Source: Clostridia bacterium
Lineage (GTDB): Bacteria > Bacillota_A > Clostridia > Christensenellales > Aristaeellaceae
Direction of reading: 5' to 3'
Length of the DNA stretch: 13,611 nucleotides
NCBI GenBank assembly: GCA_017938645.1
Contig: JAGBBE010000148.1
Location: 1-13,611 of the forward strand
Under the pieces are notes generated by a model, which did no database searches, was not told the DNA's origin, and saw only the letters and a list, made by a program, of their open reading frames with translations. The position numbers were made by a program, and so were the translations under genes. Within the stretch, counting starts at the first letter, position 1; the number at the start of each line of letters is the position of its first letter. Below are positions 5,861 through 12,556 of the stretch, in pieces.

Positions 5861-7648
5861 ATGAAATGGAGGAAACCCATTTTGAGTCATATTCTTTCCA
5901 TCGGCTGTCCGCTGATTTCGCTGTGGGCGCTGAACGAATACCTGCTCTGGCCACGCGAATGGAGCCACAGCGTGCTGCTCATCGCTGTGCTGTTTGCACT
6001 TGCGTGGCTGGGACGGCTGTTCTGGACGCGGAAGGACGGGCGGCTGAAGCGATACGCGCTGGTGTTTGGCTTCATGTTTGTGCTTGCGCAGGTATGCGGC
6101 GCAAGGCTGGATGCGGCAGGCACCATCGCCGAAGCGGGTGCAACGGTGCGTTCTCTTGGACTGATGCTTCTCTCTTCGCTGGGACTGACGCCTGCGGCCG
6201 GAGGGCTGTTTGTGTGGCTGACGGACTGGCTTACGAAGTTTGAAAACCGTTCGGCACAAAAGCAGCGGCTTACGGATAAACAGCTTTTCTATCTGGCGTT
6301 TGCGCTGATTCTGCTTTGCTGGCTTCCGGCGCTTCTGGCCTATTGGCCAGGCATTTACAGCTATGATGTCGAGCGTCAGATCGACCAGACTGTCTCAGGC
6401 GTGTTTAACGATCATAACCCAATCTTCCATACGCTGATCATCGGCGGTTTCCATGCGCTGGGCGGACTGATGGGTTCATACAATCTGGGCATTTCGCTCT
6501 ACTGCATCTTCCAGATGATTATGACGGCGCTGACCATGGCGCTGATTCTGCGCTACCTGCACCATATCCGCTGCCCGCGCTGGTTTGTTCTTGCGGTTCT
6601 GGCGGTATTCTGTTTTGCGCCGTTCCATCAGCTGCTGGCCATCAGCACCACCAAGGATGTGCTGTTTACCGACGCGCTGGCTGCGTGGGCTGTGCTGATG
6701 ATCTGGGGTATCCGCGAGGAAGAAGTCACACGCAAGCGCAGCTGGAAGGCCGGATGGATTCTTCTGGCGGCGCTGGGAGCGCTCATGCGTACCAACGGCG
6801 TGCTGGCCATTGCCGCAGTGCTGATCGGCGGATGGATTCTTTTGCGGAAAAACCGCGTTCTTTGCAGGCGTATTCTGTGCCTGACGCTGTGCGCGTTTGT
6901 GCTTTACGGAGCGGTACACGGGGGATTGGTTTCGCTGCTGGATGCGCAGTCCGGGCCGTTCCATGAGGTGCTCAGCGTCCCGATTCAGCAGATCGCACGC
7001 GTCAACCATCTGCTCAAATATGAATCGCGCGAGGAGATCCGCAGCTGGCTTCCGGATGTGGCGCTCTATCAGCCTGCACTGACGGACTATGTGAAGCACA
7101 CGGCGGACATCCAACCGAACGATCTGCCGGAATTCCTCGGTCTGTGGCTGAGATTGGGCATAAAATTCCCGGTGATCTATCTGGATGCCTTCGGGTTCCT
7201 CACCAAGGGCTACTGGCATCTGGATGATCTGTCCCATGCCACCTTCCGGGGAGAACTGCTGGAGTATCATGAAGGATATCTGGGGACTGTCTTCCGCACC
7301 AGTCATGGCGTGTCGCAGAACAGTCTGTGGCCTGCTCTCTATGACTGGTACGAGCGGATGTATTCGATCAATGAATACCTGCAGGTACCTGTGCTTTCGG
7401 CTTTGAACGGCACGGCGCTGTGGTGCTGGCTGCTGACGGCGGTGTGGTTTGCCGCAATGTATCTGCGCAGAAAGGATGTCATCCTGCCGCTGACGATGTG
7501 CTGGGCGATGTATGTATTTTTGTTCCTCGGCCCCTGCTGCATCGTCAGGTATGTGTACCCGTTTATGTTTATTGTTCCGTTGTGTTTGGGCGCGCTGCTC
7601 TCGCCCTTGCGCTGCACGGAAAATGGTGATATGATCGCAGATAAATGA
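5861..7648 (+). CDS. DUF6020-like polytopic membrane protein (probable GT-C-fold glycosyltransferase relative)
   Basis: A 595-residue integral membrane protein with roughly 11-13 hydrophobic helices and a longer hydrophilic stretch at about 365-470. The segment WPGIYSYDVERQIDQ (162-176) followed by NDHNPIFHT (183-191) is the signature I associate with DUF6020 proteins. An acidic residue after an early helix (D169) and the TTKD motif in a later loop resemble GT-C lipid-linked sugar transferases. SVPIQQIARV is also typical. That role in cell-surface glycan assembly is inference. The start is uncertain. The ATG at 5861 gives a positively charged N-terminus (MKWRK) suited to an N-in topology but has only a weak ribosome site. 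A TTG at 5882 (giving SHILSIG) has GGAGG at 5868-5872 with 9-nt spacing. It is first in a run with the HD and amidohydrolase genes. Confidence 0.8.
   Translation: MKWRKPILSHILSIGCPLISLWALNEYLLWPREWSHSVLLIAVLFALAWLGRLFWTRKDGRLKRYALVFGFMFVLAQVCGARLDAAGTIAEAGATVRSLGLMLLSSLGLTPAAGGLFVWLTDWLTKFENRSAQKQRLTDKQLFYLAFALILLCWLPALLAYWPGIYSYDVERQIDQTVSGVFNDHNPIFHTLIIGGFHALGGLMGSYNLGISLYCIFQMIMTALTMALILRYLHHIRCPRWFVLAVLAVFCFAPFHQLLAISTTKDVLFTDALAAWAVLMIWGIREEEVTRKRSWKAGWILLAALGALMRTNGVLAIAAVLIGGWILLRKNRVLCRRILCLTLCAFVLYGAVHGGLVSLLDAQSGPFHEVLSVPIQQIARVNHLLKYESREEIRSWLPDVALYQPALTDYVKHTADIQPNDLPEFLGLWLRLGIKFPVIYLDAFGFLTKGYWHLDDLSHATFRGELLEYHEGYLGTVFRTSHGVSQNSLWPALYDWYERMYSINEYLQVPVLSALNGTALWCWLLTAVWFAAMYLRRKDVILPLTMCWAMYVFLFLGPCCIVRYVYPFMFIVPLCLGALLSPLRCTENGDMIADK
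5868..5872 (+). promoter_or_regulatory. Candidate ribosome site for an alternative TTG start of the membrane protein
   Basis: GGAGG lies inside the codons for Trp-Arg and 9 nt before an in-frame TTG at 5882. Its quality exceeds that of the sequence before the ATG at 5861, so translation may start at TTG, shortening the protein by 7 residues. Confidence 0.45.
7607..7635 (+). promoter_or_regulatory. Possible internal promoter before the HD-domain gene
   Basis: TTGCGC (7607-7612) and TATGAT (7630-7635) are spaced 17 bp at the very end of the upstream coding region. The -35 matches only in TTG. It could give the HD and amidohydrolase genes extra expression; both use a more biased codon set than the membrane protein gene. 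Confidence 0.35.
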
Positions 7649-7668
7649 GAATACAGGAGGATACGCTT

Positions 7669-8250
7669 ATGCAGTCCAATCTTACCCGCGAGGAAGCCCT
7701 GAAGCTTCTGAAAACCTACAATCAGGAACCGTTCCACATCCAGCATGCGCTCACGGTGGAAGGCGTGATGCGCTGGTTCGCCAATGATCTGGGCTACGGC
7801 GACGACGCTGAGTACTGGGCCATGGTTGGCCTTCTGCACGATATCGACTTTGAACAGTGGCCCGACGAGCACTGCCAGAAAGCGCCTGAGCTTCTGCGCG
7901 CTGCGAATGTGGGCGAGGACATGATCCGCTCCATCTGCTCCCATGGCTTTGGCCTGTGCTGTGACATCGAGCCTGAACACCAGATGGAAAAGGCGCTCTT
8001 TGCCGCCGACGAACTCACCGGCCTCATCGGCGCGGCTGCGCTCATGCGTCCCAGCAAGAGCGTGATGGATATGGAAGTTTCTTCCATCAAAAAGAAGTTC
8101 AAGGACAAGAAGTTCGCCGCAGGCTGCTCTCGTGAGGTCATTGCGCAGGGCGCGGAGCGGCTGGGCTGGGAACTGCCTGTTCTGTTTGAAAAGACTCTCG
8201 CCGCCATGCAGAGCTGCGAGGAAGCAATCCGCAACGAAATGAATGCATAA
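7669..8250 (+). CDS. HD-domain metal-dependent hydrolase
   Basis: A 193-residue soluble protein with an HD-superfamily metal site. Visible candidate ligands are H26 (in FHIQHALTVEGVM), H57-D58 (GLLHDIDFEQWPDEH), H92 (SICSHGF) and D114 (FAADELTGLI), in the order expected for HD phosphohydrolases. Such enzymes usually cleave phosphate esters of nucleotides or related compounds; the substrate here cannot be told. The ATG at 7669 has AGGAGG at 7655-7660 with 8-nt spacing. An ATG at 7645 overlapping the upstream stop is in frame but would place the ribosome site inside the coding region. It lies 20 nt after the membrane protein and 13 nt before the amidohydrolase, so it is very probably co-transcribed with them. 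Confidence 0.88.
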   Translation: MQSNLTREEALKLLKTYNQEPFHIQHALTVEGVMRWFANDLGYGDDAEYWAMVGLLHDIDFEQWPDEHCQKAPELLRAANVGEDMIRSICSHGFGLCCDIEPEHQMEKALFAADELTGLIGAAALMRPSKSVMDMEVSSIKKKFKDKKFAAGCSREVIAQGAERLGWELPVLFEKTLAAMQSCEEAIRNEMNA

Positions 8251-8263
8251 GGAGGATATACCC

Positions 8264-9412
8264 ATGCTTCTGATCAAAAATGGCCTGATTCACGACGCGA
8301 TCCAGCGCGAGCCCTACATCGCCGATATCCTCGTTGACGGCGGAAAGATTGTGAAGATTGAAAAGGACATTGTCTGCGAAGGCGCTGAGGTGTACGACGC
8401 GTCCGGGCTGGAGGTCTATCCCGGTTTTGTTGAGGCACACTGCCACACCGGTCTGCACGGATACGGAATCGGCTTTGAAGGCGCTGATTACAACGAGATG
8501 GGCGATATCGTGGCCTGCCATCTGCGCGCCATCGACGCCATCGAGCCCCGCGATGAAACCCTCGTGGAAGCCCGCGAAGCCGGTGTGACCACGCTTTGTG
8601 CAGGCCCCGGCAGCGCCAATGTGCTGGGCGGCACCTTCGCGGCCTACAAGCCTGTGGGAAAGCGCATCGACGATATGGTCATCAAGTCCGAAGTCGCCAT
8701 GAAGTGCGCCTTTGGCGAAAACCCCAAGCGCTGCTACCGCGAAAAGGGCAACTCCGCCCGCATGACTACGGCTGCCCGTCTTCGTGAGATGCTCTTCAAG
8801 GCCCGCGAATATCAGCAGAAGATCGAGCGCGCCGGCGACGACGCCGAAAAGCGTCCGGCCTTTGATATGAAGCTCAACGCCATGCTGCCTGTGCTGCGCA
8901 AGGAGATTCCGCTCAAGGCGCATGCCCATCAGGCGGATGACTTCTTCACCGCGCTGCGCATCGCCCGTGAGTTTGACGTCAACATCACCCTTGAGCATGT
9001 CACCGAAGGCCATCTGGTTCCTGAAGAACTCGCCAAGGAAAATGTGATGCTGGCCGTTGGCCCCACGCTGACCCATGCCAGCAAGTTCGAACTGCGCAAC
9101 AAGAGCTGGGAGACCCCCGGCGTGCTCAGCAAGGCCGGCTGCCATGTGTCCATCATCACTGACGCGCCCGTGATTCCGCAGAAGTACCTGCCTCTTTGCG
9201 CGGGTCTGGCTGTGAAGGCTGGCATGGATCCCTTTGAAGCCCTTAAGGCCATCACCATCCATCCTGCCGAGCACGCGCTGGTGGCGGATCGCGTGGGTTC
9301 TCTGGAAGCTGGCAAGGACGCCGACGTGGTCATCACCGACGGCTGCCCCTTTGAAGTCTCCACCACCGTCAAGGCCGTTTTCATCGACGGAAACAAGGTG
9401 CACGAAGCGTAA
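8264..9412 (+). CDS. Amidohydrolase-superfamily enzyme (imidazolonepropionase-like)
   Basis: A 382-residue cytoplasmic metallohydrolase. It begins with the short beta domain typical of the superfamily (MLLIKNGLIHDAIQREPYIA) and ends with it (GSLEAGKDADVVITDGCPFE ... VFIDGNKVHEA). The metal site is visible: HCH (H59, H61, in EAHCHTGLHG), AHAHQADD (H220/H222), LEHVTEGH (H245) and ITDAP (D300). This pattern is that of HutI-like amidohydrolases (COG1228 type), which open cyclic amides or related C-N bonds. No hut genes are nearby, so a histidine-degradation role is not supported and the substrate is unknown. ATG 8264 has AAGGAGG at 8249-8255, 8 nt upstream; an earlier in-frame ATG at 8243 would overlap the HD gene and include the ribosome site. 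Last gene of the run, followed by a terminator. Confidence 0.9.
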   Translation: MLLIKNGLIHDAIQREPYIADILVDGGKIVKIEKDIVCEGAEVYDASGLEVYPGFVEAHCHTGLHGYGIGFEGADYNEMGDIVACHLRAIDAIEPRDETLVEAREAGVTTLCAGPGSANVLGGTFAAYKPVGKRIDDMVIKSEVAMKCAFGENPKRCYREKGNSARMTTAARLREMLFKAREYQQKIERAGDDAEKRPAFDMKLNAMLPVLRKEIPLKAHAHQADDFFTALRIAREFDVNITLEHVTEGHLVPEELAKENVMLAVGPTLTHASKFELRNKSWETPGVLSKAGCHVSIITDAPVIPQKYLPLCAGLAVKAGMDPFEALKAITIHPAEHALVADRVGSLEAGKDADVVITDGCPFEVSTTVKAVFIDGNKVHEA

Positions 9413-9429
9413 CAATTGAAAAACTTTTT

Positions 9430-9462
9430 CCGCCGGGATGCAGAAGCGTTCCGGCGGCTTTT
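9430..9462 (+). terminator. Rho-independent terminator after the amidohydrolase gene
   Basis: CCGCCGGGA (9430-9438) pairs with TTCCGGCGG (9449-9457), including one G-T pair, around a 10-nt loop, followed by CTTTT. Confidence 0.8.
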
Positions 9463-9469
9463 CGTTGTC

Positions 9470-9498
9470 TTGACAGGCTTTCGGGCGCATGGTATGCT
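9470..9498 (+). promoter_or_regulatory. Promoter of the L,D-transpeptidase operon (TTGACA - 17 bp - TATGCT)
   Basis: Consensus -35 TTGACA (9470-9475) and -10 TATGCT (9493-9498) with 17-bp spacing. The predicted start near 9505 leaves a leader of about 84 nt before the ATG at 9589. It sits 8 bp behind the preceding terminator. Confidence 0.75.
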
Positions 9499-9588
9499 TC
9501 ATGATGAAGGAATTTGTGCTTTTTTGCATGAATGGTTTCCTTCCATACGTTAGGATAACGAGTGCGCAGCCAAAAGGAGCTCTGCTGA

Positions 9589-11058
9589 ATGAAGAAGTTT
9601 TTCCAAAGAAGCGTCGCTGTACTGCTGACTTTGCTTTGCCTCTGTCCCATGATTCCGTCCGCTCAGGCCAAAACGGTCGAAGAGTGGCTGGAGGGCTTTG
9701 ATACCGGCGAAGTGTGGTTCGGCGAGGATTTTCATTATGATATCACCGACGAGGAAGCATGCTGGGAGCTTCTGATGAAGCCCATCACCATCCTCGACGC
9801 CGACCAGCGCGAGGCGATCTATCCGCGTCAGACGCCGGATGGCAAGAAGGTCAACAACGACAAGCTCGGCGGCTTTATCAACGGCGCATCCGCAGCCGTG
9901 CACGTGCTGGGCGAGGACGAGGGCGGCTGGACGCTGATTGAAGGACTGGACTACTACAACCGCGTCATCCGCGGCTATGTGCGCACGCGCCTTCTCAAGG
10001 AAGTTACGCCCAATGAAAAGTATGGCGTGATCATCGACAAGCTCACCCAGCGCCTGTACGTCTTCATCGACGGCAAGCTCTGGGACAGCTGTCTGATTTC
10101 CACTGGCTTGCCCAACGATGAGCAGCCCTATAACGAAACTGCCGCAGGCGAGTACCTGATCTGCAGCTGGGTGGGTGATTTTGATTCCGAAGGCATGGTG
10201 TGCGCTACGGCGCTGCGCTTCAACGGCGGCGACATGATCCATGAGGTGCCTCATAACGTGCGCAGCGACGGCAGCGTCAGCTATACCCGCTGGGAGGCGC
10301 TGCTGGGACTCAAGGCCAGCCACGGCTGTGTCCGCACTCAGCGTATCCCCACCGAAAAAGGCCTTAACGCCCGCTGGCTGTGGGACAATCTCAAAAAGGG
10401 AACCAAGGTGGTCATCTGGGATGATAAGGGGCGTAAAATGCCCTATCCCGAGGATGAGCGCGAGCTGTACTACAACCCCGACGGCGGCAGCCGCTATCAT
10501 GCCGACCAGTACTGCTCCAGCGTGCGCGACAAGTATAAGCCTCTTAAGGCCTTTACCTACGGCAAGCTCGACAGCGGCCGATTCCTGGATCTGGATCACT
10601 GCACCACCTGTCAGCCGCCGCGCCGCAAGAGCCTGATTGCCAAGGAAAACCTGCAGCGCGGAGCCATCACGCGGGAGGAATACCTTGCCGCGCTCACGCC
10701 GATTCTCTATCCGGACGATCAGCTGGCGCTTTTCTACAATCCCAACGGCGGCAAGTACTATCACGCCAGCGCCAACTGTACCAGCGTCAAGGAACGCTAT
10801 CTGCCGCTGACAGGTTTTCCGTATGCGGATCTGGATACGGGCGATTACGCCGCACTGACGCCCTGCCCCTACTGCAACCCCGTTCAGCGCAGAGCGGATA
10901 TTGACGAGCGCAACCGCGAAATGGGACTGGATCCTGAATCTATCGATCAGACGCTGCGCGAGGAGGCGGCGGAGGATGAGCTCTATCAGGAGCCTGAACC
11001 CGCCATTGTTGTGGAGGATCTGGACACCGAAGAGGTCTCAATCACAATTTCCGGCTGA
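9589..11058 (+). CDS. Secreted L,D-transpeptidase (YkuD) with two C-terminal Cys/His modules
   Basis: A 489-residue exported protein predicted to form or remodel peptidoglycan cross-links by L,D-transpeptidation outside the membrane. Signal peptide 1-27 ends in SAQA and has no lipobox. Residues about 60-136 look like an SH3-like beta domain (PITILDADQREAIYP ... VIRGYVRTRLL). The YkuD domain runs from about 145 (KYGVIIDKLTQRLYVFIDG) to 278. Its catalytic motif is S244-H245-G246-C247-V248-R249, with C247 the nucleophile and a likely partner H218 (IHEVP). Two related modules follow at about 294-344 and 382-433, each with YHx4C and CxxC (H304, C309, C338, C341; H392, C397, C426, C429). An acidic tail ends in EVSITISG. 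AAAAGGAG at 9572-9579 sets the start. The next gene, 14 nt downstream, is a paralogue. Confidence 0.92.
   Translation: MKKFFQRSVAVLLTLLCLCPMIPSAQAKTVEEWLEGFDTGEVWFGEDFHYDITDEEACWELLMKPITILDADQREAIYPRQTPDGKKVNNDKLGGFINGASAAVHVLGEDEGGWTLIEGLDYYNRVIRGYVRTRLLKEVTPNEKYGVIIDKLTQRLYVFIDGKLWDSCLISTGLPNDEQPYNETAAGEYLICSWVGDFDSEGMVCATALRFNGGDMIHEVPHNVRSDGSVSYTRWEALLGLKASHGCVRTQRIPTEKGLNARWLWDNLKKGTKVVIWDDKGRKMPYPEDERELYYNPDGGSRYHADQYCSSVRDKYKPLKAFTYGKLDSGRFLDLDHCTTCQPPRRKSLIAKENLQRGAITREEYLAALTPILYPDDQLALFYNPNGGKYYHASANCTSVKERYLPLTGFPYADLDTGDYAALTPCPYCNPVQRRADIDERNREMGLDPESIDQTLREEAAEDELYQEPEPAIVVEDLDTEEVSITISG
10468..10620 (+). repeat. Cys/His module, copy 1 (in the first L,D-transpeptidase)
   Basis: Residues 294-344: YYNPDGGSRYHADQYC, then a YxPLxxFxYxxLD stretch, then CTTC. 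Spacing from the first Cys (C309) to C338 is 29. Homologous to the copies at 10732-10887 and 11964-12119. Confidence 0.85.
10732..10887 (+). repeat. Cys/His module, copy 2 (in the first L,D-transpeptidase)
   Basis: Residues 382-433: FYNPNGGKYYHASANC, PLTGFPYADLD, CPYC. The Cys-to-Cys spacing (C397 to C426) is again 29. It is separated from copy 1 by a charged linker of about 37 residues. Confidence 0.85.
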
Positions 11059-11072
11059 CCAAGGAGTAGCAT

Positions 11073-12284
11073 ATGAAGAAAATCATCCTGATTTGGCTGT
11101 GCATGCTGCTGGCGCTCTCTCCGCTTTCGGCGCTGGCTGCGGGCGAAAAGAACAAGGAAGGCCTGCCCACCGGCAATCTGGCCGGGTTTGACGGCGGATG
11201 GACGTGGTTCGGTGCGGACTTCCACTATGACATCACCGACGAGGAAGCCTGCTGGGAGCTGCTGCAGCGTCCCATCACCGTGCTTGATGCTGAGGAGAAC
11301 AGCCCGGTCTATCTGATGGATTCTCCCGGCGGCGAACGCATTATCAATGAATGGCAGGGCGGCTTCATCAATGGCGGACAGGCGGCTGTGCATGTGCTGG
11401 GCGAGGATGAGGACGGCTGGACGCTCATCGAAGGCATTGATTACTACGACCGCGTCATCCGCGGCTACGTGCGCACGAAGCTGCTCAAGCAGGTGACGCC
11501 CAACAGCAAGTACGGCATCATCATCGACAAGCTCACCCAGCGGCTGTACATGTTCATCGACGGCAAGCTCTGGTCGGACTGCGCGGTGTCGACGGGTCTG
11601 GTGGATATCAAGCTCAATCAGCCCTACAACGAGACCGCTACCGGCGAGTATCTGATCGGCAACTGGGTCGGCGGCTTTGATTCTGAGGGCATGTACTGCG
11701 CCATGGGCATCCGCTTTAACGGCGGAGATCTGCTGCATGAGGTGCCCGGCGTGCCTCAGCGCGACGGAAGCTATACCTACACCAAGTTCGGTTCCCAGCT
11801 GGGCCGTAAGGCAAGCCACGGCTGCGTGCGTGTACAGCGCACGCCCAACGAGGATGGACTTTGCATCTCCTGGCTTTGGGAAAATCTCAAGCGCAACACC
11901 AAGGTGATTGTCTGGGACGACGACGGGCGCGAGATTCCCGTCCCCGACGACGATACGCCGCTTTACTACAATCCCAACGGCGGTTCAAGCTACCATGCCT
12001 ACGCCACCTGCAAAAGCGTGCGCGACAAGTATCTGCCGCTGACCGGCTTCACCTATGCAGAGCTGGATACCACCTACAAAAAGCTTGAGCCCTGCGCCAA
12101 CTGCGTGCCTGTGCAGCGCAAGTCCGTCATCGCTGAACGCGAGGCGGAGAACATCAAACTGGGCGAGCACTTCCAAAATCCCATGTTCACGGGCGAAGAG
12201 GTTCCCTCTGGCGTGAGCGTGAGCGCCTCCGTTTCGCAGGAGGAAGAGGAGAGCTACGGCGAGGTCAGCATTATTATCAAATAA
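11073..12284 (+). CDS. Secreted L,D-transpeptidase (YkuD) with one C-terminal Cys/His module; paralogue of the upstream gene
   Basis: A 403-residue exported transpeptidase, tandem paralogue of the gene before it. Signal peptide 1-22 (MKKIILIWLCMLLALSPLSA, then LA). The shared blocks WFGADFHYDITDEEACWELL, GGFING..AAVHVLGEDE and DRVIRGYVRTKLLKQVTP cover the N-terminal SH3-like region. The YkuD domain spans about 148-282, with catalytic S248-H249-G250-C251-V252-R253 and candidate H222 (LHEVP). One module lies at 298-349 (H308, C313, C341, C344). The acidic Ser-rich tail ends in EVSIIIK, close to the tail of the paralogue. AAGGAG at 11061-11066 gives 6-nt spacing to the ATG. With no promoter or terminator between the two genes, co-transcription from 9470-9498 is very likely. 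Two copies may act at different times or on different partners; this is inference. Confidence 0.92.
   Translation: MKKIILIWLCMLLALSPLSALAAGEKNKEGLPTGNLAGFDGGWTWFGADFHYDITDEEACWELLQRPITVLDAEENSPVYLMDSPGGERIINEWQGGFINGGQAAVHVLGEDEDGWTLIEGIDYYDRVIRGYVRTKLLKQVTPNSKYGIIIDKLTQRLYMFIDGKLWSDCAVSTGLVDIKLNQPYNETATGEYLIGNWVGGFDSEGMYCAMGIRFNGGDLLHEVPGVPQRDGSYTYTKFGSQLGRKASHGCVRVQRTPNEDGLCISWLWENLKRNTKVIVWDDDGREIPVPDDDTPLYYNPNGGSSYHAYATCKSVRDKYLPLTGFTYAELDTTYKKLEPCANCVPVQRKSVIAEREAENIKLGEHFQNPMFTGEEVPSGVSVSASVSQEEEESYGEVSIIIK
11964..12119 (+). repeat. Cys/His module, single copy (in the second L,D-transpeptidase)
   Basis: Residues 298-349: YYNPNGGSSYHAYATC, PLTGFTYAELD, CANC. The first-to-second Cys spacing is 28, one less than in the other copies. 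It resembles copy 2 of the neighbour in YNPNGG and YLPLTGF, and copy 1 in VRDKY. Confidence 0.85.
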
Positions 12285-12287
12285 GCA
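12271..12287 (+). repeat. 17-bp direct repeat, left copy
   Basis: TTATTATCAAATAAGCA covers the last codons and stop of the second transpeptidase gene. An exact copy is at 12459-12475. Confidence 0.8.
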
Positions 12288-12313
12288 GACTGTCGATCAA
12301 CCCTTAGGGAGGT

Positions 12314-12343
12314 ATCGGAGGGATCGTAATCCCTCCGATTTTT
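12314..12343 (+). terminator. Rho-independent terminator of the L,D-transpeptidase operon
   Basis: An 11-bp perfect stem, ATCGGAGGGAT (12314-12324) with ATCCCTCCGAT (12329-12339), loop CGTA, followed by a run of T. It lies 30 bp after the stop. Confidence 0.9.
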
Positions 12344-12447
12344 GTTCGTATCGACCGGCCTTGCCGGTCGGGCGGGGAGTTTTCGCGCTTGCGCGAAAAC
12401 ATTCCAACAGTTATTTGGCGGAAAAGATCGCCGCAGGCGAGCTTTTT
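12344..12447. repeat. Cluster of three small hairpins in the gap before uxuA
   Basis: Part of the 332-bp gene-free stretch at 12285-12616. Hairpin A: CGACCGGC/GCCGGTCG, 12352-12370, 3-nt loop. Hairpin B: GTTTTCGCGC/GCGCGAAAAC, 12379-12400, 2-nt centre. Hairpin C: TCGCC/GGCGA, 12428-12440, extended by AAAAG/CTTTT across one mismatch (12422-12446). They look like tandem copies of a small intergenic palindromic element rather than a coding region; whether they are repeated elsewhere in the genome cannot be seen here. Confidence 0.55.
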
Positions 12448-12458
12448 CGACACGCTGC

Positions 12459-12475
12459 TTATTATCAAATAAGCA
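12459..12475 (+). repeat. 17-bp direct repeat, right copy
   Basis: Exact copy of 12271-12287. Here it sits in GCTTATT-ATCA-AATAAGC, itself a 7-bp hairpin. Confidence 0.8.
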
Positions 12476-12488
12476 TAGCTTCTTTGTG

Positions 12489-12515
12489 AAAAAAGAGCCA
12501 AATCGGCTCTTTTTT
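12489..12515. terminator. Strong symmetric hairpin terminator upstream of uxuA
   Basis: AAAAAAGAGCC (12489-12499) pairs perfectly with GGCTCTTTTTT (12505-12515) around AAATC. The A and T tracts make it usable on both strands. It insulates uxuA from the transpeptidase operon as a second stop signal. Confidence 0.88.
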
Positions 12516-12556
12516 GTTCAATAGGGTAAAATGTTTATGCTCTTTTACAAAAATAC

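Noticed and set aside
8138..9529. 463-codon open frame on the minus strand across the amidohydrolase gene
   Set aside because: Antisense shadow of a gene with a full metal site and strong ribosome site; it also runs through the terminator and the next promoter.
9622..9669. Lipoprotein signal in the first transpeptidase (Cys17/Cys19 in the hydrophobic segment)
   Set aside because: The residue before each Cys is Leu, not the small residue needed for a lipobox, and SAQA gives a normal signal peptidase I site.
9550..10764. 404-codon open frame on the minus strand across the first transpeptidase gene (and a similar one at 10986-11819 across the second)
   Set aside because: The similarity between the two antisense products only mirrors the duplication of the sense genes. 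No start signals.
12342..12524. Small open frames in the gap before uxuA
   Set aside because: They run across hairpins and terminators, have no ribosome site and give low-complexity products.
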